A stretch of 64,000 bases of DNA from an uncultured Clostridia bacterium (GCA_947313885.1 CAMZNU010000001.1:40730-104729), one strand, 5' to 3'. Counted from the first letter of the stretch, positions 54,584 to 63,920 are shown. The notes: generated by a model from the letters alone, not told the origin. A program made the numbers and translations.

Positions 54584-54612
54584 TTGAAAAATTCAATAAA
54601 AGAGTGTATTAT
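54584..54612 (+). promoter_or_regulatory. Promoter of the mreB cluster
   Basis: TTGAAA (54584-54589), 17 bp, TATTAT (54607-54612), about 58 bp before the mreB ATG. Confidence 0.7.
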
Positions 54613-54670
54613 AAAATATAGTATTATAAAATTGTTAATTAATTTGCAGATAGATTAAGGAGTATATATT

Positions 54671-55699
54671 ATGGCGAAGAAAAATTTGGGAATAGATTTA
54701 GGAACAGCTAATACTTTAGTTTTTTTAAAAGGTAGGGGTGTTGTTGTTAACGAACCTTCTGTTGTTGCTATTAACATGGCAACACGTGAAGTTTTAGCTG
54801 TCGGCGATGACGCTAAAGAAATGATCGGTAGAACACCTGGCAATATACAAGCTATACGACCAATGAAAGATGGTGTTATAGCTGATTTCGACATAACTCA
54901 AGCTATGCTTAAATACTTTATAAAAAAATCTTTATCTAAACATTTTTTTAGACCACGCTATTCTGTTGTCGTTTGTGTTCCTTCTGGCGTGACTGAAGTT
55001 GAAAAACGTGCTGTTATCGATGCAACAATTTCGGCCGGTGCAAAAGAAAAAGATGCTTTTCTTATTTTAGAACCTATGGCCGCTGCTATTGGTTCTAACT
55101 TACCAGTTAATGATCCTGTTGGTAGCATGGTCGTTGATATTGGTGGTGGTACTAGCGAAGTAGCTATTATTTCGCTAAGTGGTATTGTTACTAGTAAATC
55201 ATTACGCGTTGCTGGCGATGCATTAGATTCTGCTATTGTCCTCTTTATAAAAAAAGAATATAACCTTGCTATCGGTGAACGTACGGCCGAAAGCATAAAA
55301 ATACAAATCGGTGCCGCTTACGAAGCCGATAGCGAAATATCTTTAAATATTAGAGGTCGCGACTTGTTAACAGGACTTCCTAAAAATATCCTTATCACTG
55401 CTCTTGAAGTGCAACGCGCTATAAGAGGTCCTGTTAACTCTATTGTTGAAGCTATTAAATTTACACTCGAAAAAACTCCGCCTGAATTGTCTTCTGATAT
55501 TATTGGTACAGGCATTACTTTAACAGGTGGTGGTGCTTTGCTTCGCGGTTTAGATAAGTTTATTACTAAAGAAACAGGTGTACCTGTCTTTATAGCTAAT
55601 GACCCTCTTGATTGTGTTGCCAATGGTACAGGCTATGTAATTGAAAATCTAGATAGATATGCTAACGTTTTAATTAATACTAAAACTCTTAACATGTAG
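54671..55699 (+). CDS. mreB: Rod-shape determining actin homologue MreB
   Basis: MreB forms membrane filaments that direct side-wall synthesis. The 342-residue protein has the actin-fold phosphate loops [19 protein letters not shown] (phosphate 1) and [15 protein letters not shown] (phosphate 2). The adenosine motif is [15 protein letters not shown] near the C-terminus, and [15 protein letters not shown] is also typical. AAGGAG precedes the ATG. It starts the mreBCD-mrdA-minCDE-rodA cluster. Confidence 0.97.
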   Translation: MAKKNLGIDLGTANTLVFLKGRGVVVNEPSVVAINMATREVLAVGDDAKEMIGRTPGNIQAIRPMKDGVIADFDITQAMLKYFIKKSLSKHFFRPRYSVVVCVPSGVTEVEKRAVIDATISAGAKEKDAFLILEPMAAAIGSNLPVNDPVGSMVVDIGGGTSEVAIISLSGIVTSKSLRVAGDALDSAIVLFIKKEYNLAIGERTAESIKIQIGAAYEADSEISLNIRGRDLLTGLPKNILITALEVQRAIRGPVNSIVEAIKFTLEKTPPELSSDIIGTGITLTGGGALLRGLDKFITKETGVPVFIANDPLDCVANGTGYVIENLDRYANVLINTKTLNM

Positions 55700-55706
55700 G
55701 TGAATT

Positions 55707-56555
55707 ATGAATTTTTCTGAAAATAAATTAATCTTTTACGGCTTATTACTTATTTCAATTAGTTTATTTTTATTTACAAGTAATAAAGGTAGTATCTCTT
55801 TTATTAATAACACTATTGGCGTTATAGTTGTGCCTTTCGAAAAAGCTATTGTTTCTATATCATCTTTTTCAAAGCATCAATATGACCTCGTTGTTAATAA
55901 AGAAAATCTAGTTATTCAAAACAATGCTTATTTTGAACAACTAGAAATGTTAAAACTTGAAAACAATAGATTAAAACACCTAGATATTGAAAATAAAAAA
56001 TTATCAGCTTTATTAGCTACGTCTCAAAAGAATCCTACTTTTGACAAAACTTTTTCTAATGTCATTGGCATAGAAAATAAAGACAATAGTTCCTTTTTTA
56101 TCATAGATAAAGGTAGTAGTGATAACATCTTTGTAAATATGCCTATCATTTCAAGCGGTGGATTAGTAGGGCGTGTTTATGATGTAGGGTATAACTATTC
56201 TAAAATTTTACCTATCACTAATATAAATAGTTCTATTAGCGTCTTGTCTCCTCGTACTTCTGATATTGGTATTTTGACTAGCGAATCCATTTTACCTGAT
56301 AGCAGGCTTTTAGTTAAATATCTCGATTTGAATAGTGAGTTGGTTTCTGGTGACGAAATAGTTACATCTTACCTTAGCAATTTTTTTCCTGAAAACTTAC
56401 TCGTGGCATATGTCGACGATGTTTTTATAGAAGATGATGGATTGACTAAAACGGCAATAGTAACACCCGTTGTTGATTTTAAGCAATTGCAACATCTATT
56501 AATTATTACAAATTACACAAATAAAGATTTTATTAATAAAAAAGGAGGTCAATAA
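55707..56555 (+). CDS. mreC: Rod-shape determining protein MreC
   Basis: MreC links MreB to the wall-synthesis enzymes. The 282-residue protein has one N-terminal membrane helix (about 9-25), a coiled coil with ENLVIQNNAYFEQLEML and the following leucine-rich helix, and a periplasmic-side beta domain with the typical VIGIENKDNSSFFIIDKGS and LVGRVYDVG segments. It starts 7 bp after mreB. Confidence 0.93.
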   Translation: MNFSENKLIFYGLLLISISLFLFTSNKGSISFINNTIGVIVVPFEKAIVSISSFSKHQYDLVVNKENLVIQNNAYFEQLEMLKLENNRLKHLDIENKKLSALLATSQKNPTFDKTFSNVIGIENKDNSSFFIIDKGSSDNIFVNMPIISSGGLVGRVYDVGYNYSKILPITNINSSISVLSPRTSDIGILTSESILPDSRLLVKYLDLNSELVSGDEIVTSYLSNFFPENLLVAYVDDVFIEDDGLTKTAIVTPVVDFKQLQHLLIITNYTNKDFINKKGGQ

Positions 56556-56556
56556 A

Positions 56557-57075
56557 ATGAGATTTATTTATTTTTTCAGTCTTGTTTTATTGGCTTTTAT
56601 ATTGCAAACATCGATTTACTTTACGCTACCATTTAATATTAATATTCATTTTATTTTTATTTTTATAATTTCATTTTCTATTTTACACGGCAGTTTATAT
56701 GGCGTTATTTTTGGATTTTTATTAGGTCTGATTTTTGACGTGTTTTTTAACTATTTTTTAGGAACATATGCATTATATGGAGTTTTAATAGGCTATTTAT
56801 CACCTATTTTATTTTCTAGTTATTACAAAGAAAGTGTTTTACCGCCTATATATTTAATTTCACTATATTTATTTGCGTATTATTTTATAGATTTTGCCAT
56901 TTATTTTTTTCAAGACGAACACATCACCGTGAAAATAATGCAATTTTCGTTATTAAATATTTTTTTTAACGTTTTAGTAACAATTTTTATTCATCTTATA
57001 TTCGTGACTATTTACAATAAATTTGAAAACAGACATAATAAATTTAAAAAAATATTTAAAAGGAGTAGGAGATAA
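56557..57075 (+). CDS. mreD: Rod-shape determining protein MreD
   Basis: A 172-residue, five-helix membrane protein. The sequence pattern fits MreD: LVLLAFILQTSI at the start, LHGSLYGVIFGFLLGLIFDVFF in the middle, LGTYALYGVLIGYL next. The gene begins 1 bp after mreC and ends immediately before mrdA, consistent with the complex of MreBCD and a class B penicillin-binding protein. Confidence 0.92.
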   Translation: MRFIYFFSLVLLAFILQTSIYFTLPFNINIHFIFIFIISFSILHGSLYGVIFGFLLGLIFDVFFNYFLGTYALYGVLIGYLSPILFSSYYKESVLPPIYLISLYLFAYYFIDFAIYFFQDEHITVKIMQFSLLNIFFNVLVTIFIHLIFVTIYNKFENRHNKFKKIFKRSRR

Positions 57076-59655
57076 ATGAATTTTATTAGAAAAATATTTT
57101 TTGATAGGCTTTCTTTTTTATTAGTCGTTTACTCTTTATTATTTTTACTTCTTTTATATAAACTCTATTCTTTACAAATAATTGAAGGAGCAAAATATAA
57201 TGATATTGTTAAACGTACAACTACAAAAACTATATCTATATCGTCACCTCGTGGTGAAATCTACGATAAATATGGTGTTCCTTTAGCTGTTAATAAAACA
57301 GTTTTTAATCTGCATATAGATCCTAGTATTTCTTTAAATAGTGCTGATCTAAACAATGTACTTTATAAAACTATTTTATTGCTAGAATCTAACAACGAAC
57401 AAATAATTTTTAACATGCCTATCACTTTTGAAGAACCTTTTACCTTTAAAGGTAGTACATCTACTCAATTACGTTTTAAAAAAGATTTAAACCTTTTTTC
57501 ACGACAACAATATGTTGACGACGCAGATTATAATGATTATTTATTATCTTTTGACATAGACGATACTCTGAATGCACTATTCAATAAATTTTCTATCCAT
57601 GACGAATATCCTCTTTCTTATAAAATTAAAATCGCATCATTACGTTACTCTATGTATTTACAAATGTTTTCTAGGTTTAATTCTATAGTTATTTCCTATG
57701 ACGTTTCGCCAGAAACTATCTCTGTTATAGAAGAACAAAAAGATACTTTTAGCAATATAATTATCGATATTTCACAATTACGCGATTATCCTTTAGATGA
57801 ACCTCTGTCCCACATATTGGGCTATACTGGAATTATTTCTAATGAAGAACTAGAAGAATTAGATGGTTACCATTTAAACGAAATAGTCGGAAAATCTGCT
57901 CTTGAAAAATTTTATGAATCCGATTTACGTGGGATCAACGGCACAGAGCAAATTACTATCACTCCTTTTGGGAAAAGAGTTTCTACTGTCAATGTAGTTC
58001 CTCCTCTAAAGGGTAACGATATTACTCTCGTATTAGATAGTAAATTGCAAATAGATGCTTATAACATACTTGAGGACGTCTTACGTGAGGCTATTATTAA
58101 TAAAATTACTAAAACTAATAGTCGTGAAAAACAAATAACTATGGATGACTTTTTCACTTCTATAGTTTCTGGTAGTAATATAGATTTTAATAAAATTATA
58201 AATGCACCTAAAGGAACTATTTCATATGAAATAAATACCCTCTTATTAGAAGATAAACAATTACAGCTAGATGCAATTGAAGATTTAGATGAACGTGCTA
58301 ATGCCAAAAATACTATTTCGTATTTTGATATATTACCTAGATTAGTATCTACCAAAGTTATAACGCATTATGACGTTTTGCTCTTGTTAATTGAACAAGA
58401 AATTATAACAGCTAACGATGATCTGATAAATAGTATAAAAAATAAGACAATAACACCTTTAACCGTTGTAGTAAATAAACTATCAACTAAAGAAATTACT
58501 CCACAAATGACAAATTTAGATCCATCTACCGCATCTGTTGTAGTTGTTGATGTAAATACTGGAGATATAATAACTGCAGCTTCATACCCATCTTATAATA
58601 ATAATCAATTTGCTAACCAAATTAATACAGCATACTTAAATAAAATTTATAACGATCCTACTAGACCTGTTATTTATCGAGCTTTTTCTGAAAGACGTGC
58701 ACCTGGTTCTACTTTTAAAATGATTACTGGGGTTGCTGGTATAGAATCTAATTATATTACTCCATTTACTAGGATTTTTGACAATATCATTTTTAAAAAA
58801 GCTGGATTTCCATATGCTAAAAGTTGGTCTAGATATTCTCTTGGCAACTTGAATGTTAGCGATGCATTAGAGCAATCAGCTAATTATTTCTTTTATGAAA
58901 CTGCATATAGAATGGGTAATGCTAGTACTGGTAATAGCTTAAACAGTATTAATATTTTAAACGATTATATGATTCAATTCGGATTAAATGATCCGACAGG
59001 TGCTGAAATTGACGAATATGTATCTAATACAAATTTTGAATATGTAATTTCATCCCCTCAATATAAAGCAGATTTAGCACGTGTTAATTATTCAGAACCT
59101 ACTAACGCCCAATTAAATTGGTATGACGGTGATACTATAAGAACAGCTATTGGACAATCTGTTAATAATTATTCTGCGGCCACTATGGCAAAATATATTG
59201 CAACTCTTGCTAATGGAGGAAAGAGATATTCTTTACATTTTTTGGATTCTATAAAATCTTCATCTGGAGAAATTGTTTCTGAATACATGCCTATTTTAGA
59301 ACATGATATGAATCTTAGACAAAGCACTATAGACGCAATCCACAAAGGTATGTATCTCGTTACCAATGGATCACGTGGTACTGCTAAAAATATTTTTGGT
59401 GATTTCCCCATAACCGTAGCTGGCAAAACTGGTACAGCAGAGCAAGAAATCGCTAAACGTGCTAATCACACCTCTTTTGCGGCTTTTGCACCTTATGATA
59501 ACCCCGAAATAGCCATATATGTGATCGTACCATATGGTACTACTTACACAATGGGATCACCATCTGTTACTATCGCCAAAAGAGTTTTAACGTCATATTT
59601 TGGATTTGATGTAGAACAGACTTACCGTTCTAATGTTAATTCTTTTACAAAATAG
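57076..59655 (+). CDS. mrdA: Penicillin-binding protein 2, class B transpeptidase with large insertion
   Basis: The elongation transpeptidase that cross-links wall peptidoglycan. The 859-residue protein has one N-terminal helix (about 12-30), a dimerisation domain with ISSPRGEIYDKYG, and the transpeptidase motifs STFK (545-548), SAN (601-603) and KTGTAEQ (784-787). It is longer than the usual 650-700 aa: residues about 335-480, between the pedestal and catalytic domains, form an extra acidic helical segment with no motif recognised. It abuts mreD and precedes minC, matching the rodA partner 2 kb later. Confidence 0.95.
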   Translation: MNFIRKIFFDRLSFLLVVYSLLFLLLLYKLYSLQIIEGAKYNDIVKRTTTKTISISSPRGEIYDKYGVPLAVNKTVFNLHIDPSISLNSADLNNVLYKTILLLESNNEQIIFNMPITFEEPFTFKGSTSTQLRFKKDLNLFSRQQYVDDADYNDYLLSFDIDDTLNALFNKFSIHDEYPLSYKIKIASLRYSMYLQMFSRFNSIVISYDVSPETISVIEEQKDTFSNIIIDISQLRDYPLDEPLSHILGYTGIISNEELEELDGYHLNEIVGKSALEKFYESDLRGINGTEQITITPFGKRVSTVNVVPPLKGNDITLVLDSKLQIDAYNILEDVLREAIINKITKTNSREKQITMDDFFTSIVSGSNIDFNKIINAPKGTISYEINTLLLEDKQLQLDAIEDLDERANAKNTISYFDILPRLVSTKVITHYDVLLLLIEQEIITANDDLINSIKNKTITPLTVVVNKLSTKEITPQMTNLDPSTASVVVVDVNTGDIITAASYPSYNNNQFANQINTAYLNKIYNDPTRPVIYRAFSERRAPGSTFKMITGVAGIESNYITPFTRIFDNIIFKKAGFPYAKSWSRYSLGNLNVSDALEQSANYFFYETAYRMGNASTGNSLNSINILNDYMIQFGLNDPTGAEIDEYVSNTNFEYVISSPQYKADLARVNYSEPTNAQLNWYDGDTIRTAIGQSVNNYSAATMAKYIATLANGGKRYSLHFLDSIKSSSGEIVSEYMPILEHDMNLRQSTIDAIHKGMYLVTNGSRGTAKNIFGDFPITVAGKTGTAEQEIAKRANHTSFAAFAPYDNPEIAIYVIVPYGTTYTMGSPSVTIAKRVLTSYFGFDVEQTYRSNVNSFTK

Positions 59656-59665
59656 GGAGGATACA

Positions 59666-60328
59666 ATGAATGTATTGTTTAAAGGAACACAAGATGGAAT
59701 AATAATAGTAATATCAGATAATATCCCATTTTCTGATATTGAAAAAGAATTGCGAGATAAACTTGGAAAATCTAAGGAATTTTTCGCTGGAGTTAATACT
59801 AATATAAGAATTAAATGTAATACATTATCTAAATCAGAAGAAAAAGAAGTATTCTCTATAATTGAAAATGTTGCTAATCTTGATATTAATTTTATAGGTA
59901 ATGATTATTATTTTTCTAATAAAGTACTTACTACACCTGCTTTAAAAATTGTAAAACAAGAACCTATAAAAAATATAACTTCGAATGATATATTTAACAC
60001 TCTTTTTCATAAAGGTACTTTACGTTCTGGTGATAAGCTTAATCATCACGGTAGCATAGTTGTGCTTGGAGATACAAACCCTGGTTCTGAAATTGTAGCT
60101 AATGGCAATATTATTGTTCTTGGTAAATTGGGAGGTCTTGCACACGCTGGGCGCAATGGCTATCGTGATGCTTACATTTTCGCTTACAATCTTTCGGCTA
60201 TACAACTTAGAATTGATACGATAATAACTTTTTTGTCAGATAGCATTATTAAAGAAAATAAAAGTAAACCAATACCCCGCTATGCATACATAGACGGCGA
60301 TAAAATATATATAGCAAAACGTAAATAA
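59666..60328 (+). CDS. minC: Septum site-determining protein MinC
   Basis: MinC blocks FtsZ assembly away from mid-cell. The 220-residue protein has an N-terminal FtsZ-interacting domain and a C-terminal right-handed beta helix with LRSGDKLNHHGSIVVLGDTNPG and GSEIVANGNIIVLGKLGGLAHAG. The longest frame begins 11 codons earlier, but GGGAGG is placed for the ATG at 59666. MinD follows after a 90-bp gap that has its own promoter elements. Confidence 0.93.
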   Translation: MNVLFKGTQDGIIIVISDNIPFSDIEKELRDKLGKSKEFFAGVNTNIRIKCNTLSKSEEKEVFSIIENVANLDINFIGNDYYFSNKVLTTPALKIVKQEPIKNITSNDIFNTLFHKGTLRSGDKLNHHGSIVVLGDTNPGSEIVANGNIIVLGKLGGLAHAGRNGYRDAYIFAYNLSAIQLRIDTIITFLSDSIIKENKSKPIPRYAYIDGDKIYIAKRK

Positions 60329-60372
60329 CTTTTTGTCGAATTTATACTAGTGCTTTTTTGTAAGTTGTTTTG

Positions 60373-60378
60373 TATAAT
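60373..60378 (+). promoter_or_regulatory. Candidate -10 element upstream of minD
   Basis: TATAAT lies 40 bp before the minD ATG. The 17-bp upstream hexamer is GTGCTT, so the -35 is poor. A secondary promoter between minC and minD is suggested. Confidence 0.4.
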
Positions 60379-60418
60379 GTTTATAATTAATTGATATATA
60401 AAAATAGGAGGAATATAA

Positions 60419-61210
60419 ATGAGTGAAGTAATTGTAATAACATCTGGTAAAGGCGGTGTAGGTAAAACTACTTCATCGGCTAATTTAGGAACAGGTCTTG
60501 CTATGCTAGGTCACAAAGTTGTTTTGATAGATGCTGATATAGGACTTCGAAATTTAGATGTTGTTCTAGGATTAGAAAATAGAATTGTTTATGACATTGT
60601 TGATGTTGTTGATGGCAATTGTCGTGTTAAGCAAGCTTTAATTAAGGATAAAAAATATGAATCTTTATTTTTACTTCCAGCGGCACAAACAAAAGATAAG
60701 GATTCTGTATCTCCTCAACAAATGATAGATTTATGTGAAACATTGAAAGAAGACTTTGACTACATATTAATAGATTGCCCCGCTGGTATTGAACAAGGAT
60801 TTAAAAATGCAATTGCAGCCGCTAGTAAAGCTATCGTTATTACAACGCCAGAAATTAGTGCGGTACGTGATGCCGATAGAGTAATTGGACTGTTACACTC
60901 TATTGGTATTAAAAACCCATTGTTAGTTTTAAATAGAGTTCGTATTGATATGGTTAAAAAAGGAGATATGATGTCTCTTGACGACGTAGCTGAAATTCTT
61001 GCTATAGATATACTTGGTGTTGTTCCAGAAGATGAAAGTATCGTGATTTCAACTAATAAAGGTGAACCAGCTGTTCTTGACAATAAATCAGAAGCAGGAC
61101 AAGCTTTCAGAAATATTTCCAAACGTATTGCTGGAGAAAAAGTAGAACTTATAGATTTAAATAACACTAGTAATTTTTTCTCTACATTTAAAAATTTATT
61201 TAAAAATTAA
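60419..61210 (+). CDS. minD: Septum site-determining ATPase MinD
   Basis: MinD is the membrane-bound ATPase that recruits MinC. The 263-residue protein has the deviant Walker A GKGGVGKTTSSANLG (about 10-24), DADIGLRNLDVVLGLE, the IDCPAGIE switch segment and a C-terminal amphipathic helix (STFKNLFKN). Length is normal. AGGAGG precedes the ATG. minE follows 11 bp later. Confidence 0.97.
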   Translation: MSEVIVITSGKGGVGKTTSSANLGTGLAMLGHKVVLIDADIGLRNLDVVLGLENRIVYDIVDVVDGNCRVKQALIKDKKYESLFLLPAAQTKDKDSVSPQQMIDLCETLKEDFDYILIDCPAGIEQGFKNAIAAASKAIVITTPEISAVRDADRVIGLLHSIGIKNPLLVLNRVRIDMVKKGDMMSLDDVAEILAIDILGVVPEDESIVISTNKGEPAVLDNKSEAGQAFRNISKRIAGEKVELIDLNNTSNFFSTFKNLFKN

Positions 61211-61221
61211 AGGAGAATTTT

Positions 61222-61491
61222 ATGGACATACTTAATTTTTTAGGACGTCAGCACGGAACAAAAGATACTGCAAAAGATAGATTGAAATTTGTCTTGATAC
61301 ACGATAGAGCTAACTGTTCTACAGACCTCTTAGAAATGCTTAAAAATGATATTTTTAAAGTTATTTCTAATTATATGGAAATTGATGAAGAAGAGCTTGA
61401 TATGCAAATAGCTACAACTGATAATGATGGAACACCTGTTTTGTATGCTAATATCCCTATTAAGAATATCAAGAAAAAAAATAATGCTTAG
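61222..61491 (+). CDS. minE: Cell division topological specificity factor MinE
   Basis: MinE stimulates MinD ATPase so the inhibitor concentrates at the poles. The 89-residue protein has the pattern AKDRLKFVLIHDRAN (MinD-binding helix/strand, about 17-31) and the C-terminal dimerisation region with MQIATTDNDGTPVLYANIPI. AGGAG precedes the ATG. The start of rodA overlaps its last codons. Confidence 0.95.
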   Translation: MDILNFLGRQHGTKDTAKDRLKFVLIHDRANCSTDLLEMLKNDIFKVISNYMEIDEEELDMQIATTDNDGTPVLYANIPIKNIKKKNNA

Positions 61492-62620
61492 TTATAAAAG
61501 AATTATACAGTTTGATTTCTTTATGTTTATTTTGGTAGTTATACTTTCCTATATAGGTATTAGTCTATTAGGTTCTGCTACCCATATTAACGTTGTTGAA
61601 TCTTCTTCTATGTATAATTCACAACAAAATTGGGTATTGTTAGGACTAATAACTTTAGTTATTTTCACTTTTATAGACTATAACTATTTTTCTAATATTT
61701 ATATACTTTTATATTTAATAGGAATCACTCTTCTTCTATTAACATCTTTTAGCTCTTTAGGTATAACTGTTAATGGAGCAACTAGATGGCTTTCATTTGG
61801 AGGTATTACACTGCAACCATCTGAAATAAATAAAATATTTATTATAATCTTTTTAAGTTTTGTTCTCCAAAAATATGAAAATTACATTAATACGCCACTA
61901 TTTATTGTCGCAATTTTAGCGATAATATTATTGCCCGTTCTATTAATAATGTTACAACCATCCTTATCAGCAAGTCTTGTAATTTTATTTATTAGTAGTA
62001 ATTTGCTTTTTATAAGTGGATTAAAAAAAAGACTAATCATATTAGCGGCTGTTCTTGCCATGACTTTGGGTATTTTTCTTCTTTATGATGCTTTTTCTAC
62101 AGACTATATCATTATAGACAAAATTTTAGATGACTATCAAATCGCTAGAATTACTGGAACTTTTAAGGCTGATACTAGTAGCGATGGGTTTCGACAAACT
62201 AATTATGCTATATCAGCTATTAGCTCTGGACAACTGTATGGTAAAGGTTTATACAATGGTACTTTAAACCAATTAAGTTATTTAGCAGAGTCGCATAATG
62301 ACTTGATTTTCGCAGTTCTTGGCGAAGAATTCGGATTTATTGGTACTACATCTGTATTATTTCTGATTTTTTTGTTAATTAGTAGATGCTTTATTATCGG
62401 TTTTCAAAGCCCTTTTTTATCTGGTCGACTTATTGCTAGTGGTGTAGGTGCTATGATATTTTTTCAAGCTTTTATTAACGTCGGTGTTAATACAGGGCTT
62501 ATACCTAATACTGGTATGCCCTTCCCTTTTCTTAGCTATGGCGGAAGCTCTATGATTATCAATATGTTTAATATCGGTTTAGTTATGAGCGTAAACAGAA
62601 TTAATAAAAAAACTAAATAA
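61484..62620 (+). CDS. rodA: RodA/FtsW-family lipid II polymerase
   Basis: A SEDS-family glycan polymerase that works with the class B PBP. The 378-residue protein has about ten membrane segments. The SEDS features ISLLGSATH, GATRWLSFGGITLQPSE, the catalytic Asp loop (SHNDLIFAVLGEEFGFIG) and NTGLIPNTGMPFPFLSYGGSS are present. The start ATGCTTAG overlaps the minE stop by 8 bp. A longer in-frame start (61424) lies inside minE and is less likely. Context with mreBCD-mrdA supports the elongation role RodA. Confidence 0.94.
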   Translation: MLSYKRIIQFDFFMFILVVILSYIGISLLGSATHINVVESSSMYNSQQNWVLLGLITLVIFTFIDYNYFSNIYILLYLIGITLLLLTSFSSLGITVNGATRWLSFGGITLQPSEINKIFIIIFLSFVLQKYENYINTPLFIVAILAIILLPVLLIMLQPSLSASLVILFISSNLLFISGLKKRLIILAAVLAMTLGIFLLYDAFSTDYIIIDKILDDYQIARITGTFKADTSSDGFRQTNYAISAISSGQLYGKGLYNGTLNQLSYLAESHNDLIFAVLGEEFGFIGTTSVLFLIFLLISRCFIIGFQSPFLSGRLIASGVGAMIFFQAFINVGVNTGLIPNTGMPFPFLSYGGSSMIINMFNIGLVMSVNRINKKTK

Positions 62621-62632
62621 GGAGGTACACTT

Positions 62633-63022
62633 ATGAATATTGCTTTAATTGCACACAATAATAAAAAGAGACTTATGGAAAATTTTTGTCTTGCTTACTC
62701 CCATATACTCGCAAAGCATACACTGTTTGCAACTGGTACTACTGGTTCTTTAGTAGAAGCTTCTACTAATTTACCTATTAATAAATATTTAGCTGGTCAT
62801 CTTGGTGGATTAGAACAATTAGGCGCGCAAATATCTAGTAACGATATTGATCTTGTCATTTTTTTACGCGATCCTCAAAGTACTAATGAACCTAGCATTA
62901 ACACTATGTTATATTTATGTGACACTTATAACATTCCCCTTGCTAGCAACTTAGCTACTGCCGAAATTCTTATTCACGGTTTAGATTCTGGTAGCCTTGA
63001 TTGGCGAAATATGGCACGATAA
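62633..63022 (+). CDS. Methylglyoxal synthase-like protein, active site divergent
   Basis: A 129-residue protein of the methylglyoxal-synthase fold, as found after rodA in Lachnospiraceae. Conserved are IAHNN (His8), the phosphate-binding GTTG (35-38), LGGLEQLGA, and a WDP-equivalent FLRDP (Asp80). The catalytic Asp of GGDQQ is Leu60 here, and the HDPD segment is shortened to STNEPSIN with no His. It may therefore have lost the reaction (dihydroxyacetone phosphate to methylglyoxal) and bind another phosphate ligand. AGGAGG precedes the ATG. DUF1294 overlaps by 1 bp. Confidence 0.8.
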   Translation: MNIALIAHNNKKRLMENFCLAYSHILAKHTLFATGTTGSLVEASTNLPINKYLAGHLGGLEQLGAQISSNDIDLVIFLRDPQSTNEPSINTMLYLCDTYNIPLASNLATAEILIHGLDSGSLDWRNMAR

Positions 63023-63282
63023 TGGTTAAGTTTTTATATTACTACTACACTATGGTTAACATCTTATTATTTATCATACTCGGTATAGATAAATATAAAG
63101 CTGTTAACCATAAATGGCGTATACAAGAAAAAACAATGTTCAAATTATCTTTCATAGGTGGTTTTATCGGGCTACTATGTGGCATGTTTTTTTTTAGGCA
63201 TAAAATACGTAACAATATGTTTTTTGTCATCCTTGTAGCTAGCGGTTTTTTACATATATACATATTTGTAAAAATATTTTAA
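63022..63282 (+). CDS. DUF1294 family membrane protein
   Basis: An 86-residue protein with about three hydrophobic helices. Family landmarks are LGIDKYKAVNHKWRIQEKTMF, FIGGFIGLLCGMFFFRHKIRN and FVILVASGF. The function of DUF1294 is unknown. The start is placed at ATG 63022, where TAATG overlaps the upstream stop; a TTG 7 codons earlier is inside the preceding gene. A clear ribosome site is lacking, so it may be translated by coupling. Confidence 0.8.
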   Translation: MVKFLYYYYTMVNILLFIILGIDKYKAVNHKWRIQEKTMFKLSFIGGFIGLLCGMFFFRHKIRNNMFFVILVASGFLHIYIFVKIF

Positions 63283-63286
63283 CCCA

Positions 63287-63332
63287 TAAAAAAAGTAACA
63301 AAAAGTGTATACCACTTTTTGTTACTTTTTTA
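63287..63332. terminator. Terminator of the mreB-to-DUF1294 cluster
   Basis: AAAAGTAACAAAAAGTG pairs with CACTTTTTGTTACTTTT around TATAC, with A and T runs outside. It converges on the gene at 63351-63821. Confidence 0.85.
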
Positions 63333-63350
63333 TTCCTTTATTTAATATTT

Positions 63351-63821
63351 CTAATCTATAGTTATGTGATAATCCATAACTCTGTTTACTGCTTTACCAG
63401 AAAATGTTACTCTTCCTGAATTATATGGTATTTTAGGTAACTTTTTTTCAGTGTATGCTGGTACTAAAAAATCCTTTACTATTGGTTCTGCAAAGGCATC
63501 ACCTTTTACCATTATATAAAAATCTTCACTAGATTTATTATGTACAACTGGTTCATCATCAAATAAGTTATTATAATATATCATAGCTGTATAATAATCT
63601 GGATTTAACTTTATTACACCATCCCAATTAATAGTTACTCCTAATGGCATTTCATACCCAGAGCTTAATTCATATTCCTCAACACTTTCTACATCATTTG
63701 CCTTAACTTCTATTTCTTTGTTAGTTAATGCAATTACTCCAACTACTCCAATTATTCCAACTGCTAATGATACTTTTCCCCACCTTTTTGCTTTTTCATT
63801 TACATTTTTGAATTTACTCAT
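63351..63821 (-). CDS. Membrane-anchored or exported protein, unknown function
   Basis: A 156-residue protein. Its positively charged start KFKNVNEKAKRWGK is followed by one hydrophobic segment (about 18-34, VSLAVGIIGVVGVIALT), then an outside-facing domain with SSGYEMPLGVTINWDGV, VKGDAFAEPIVKDFLVPAYTEKKL and GRVTFSGKAVNRVMD. The last part looks beta-rich. No family was recognised. The open frame has an extra two codons, but GGGAGGT is spaced for ATG 63821. The promoter region upstream has a large inverted repeat and two direct repeats, suggesting tight control. Confidence 0.75.
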   Translation of the reverse strand: MSKFKNVNEKAKRWGKVSLAVGIIGVVGVIALTNKEIEVKANDVESVEEYELSSGYEMPLGVTINWDGVIKLNPDYYTAMIYYNNLFDDEPVVHNKSSEDFYIMVKGDAFAEPIVKDFLVPAYTEKKLPKIPYNSGRVTFSGKAVNRVMDYHITID

Positions 63822-63860
63822 TTTCATACCTCCCTATATATGCTAATAAAATACAGCTGA

Positions 63861-63893
63861 TATATACTACCCTTAGTATATATACTACCCTTA
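63861..63893 (-). repeat. Two direct 15-bp repeats downstream of the -35 of the 63.4-kb gene
   Basis: TATATACTACCCTTA occurs at 63861-63875 and 63879-63893 (plus strand), period 18 bp. The copies cover the spacer, -10 and start region of the promoter, placing them on about the same DNA face every 1.7 helical turns. An activator or repressor binding site is inferred. Confidence 0.7.
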
Positions 63894-63903
63894 AATTTGT
63901 CAA
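63875..63903 (-). promoter_or_regulatory. Promoter of the 63.4-kb gene
   Basis: TTGACA (63898-63903), 17 bp, TATACT (63875-63880) on the minus strand, within the repeats. Confidence 0.8.
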
Positions 63904-63920
63904 TGCTTATTGACAAATTT
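63893..63920. repeat. 12-bp perfect inverted repeat overlapping the -35
   Basis: AAATTTGTCAAT and its exact complement at 63909-63920, with GCTT between. One arm includes the TTGACA of the promoter, so a bound protein would cover the -35. Confidence 0.75.

Noticed and set aside
54655..55623. Minus-strand frames opposite mreB
   Set aside because: Shadows of a highly conserved gene with actin motifs; no homologous sequence seen.
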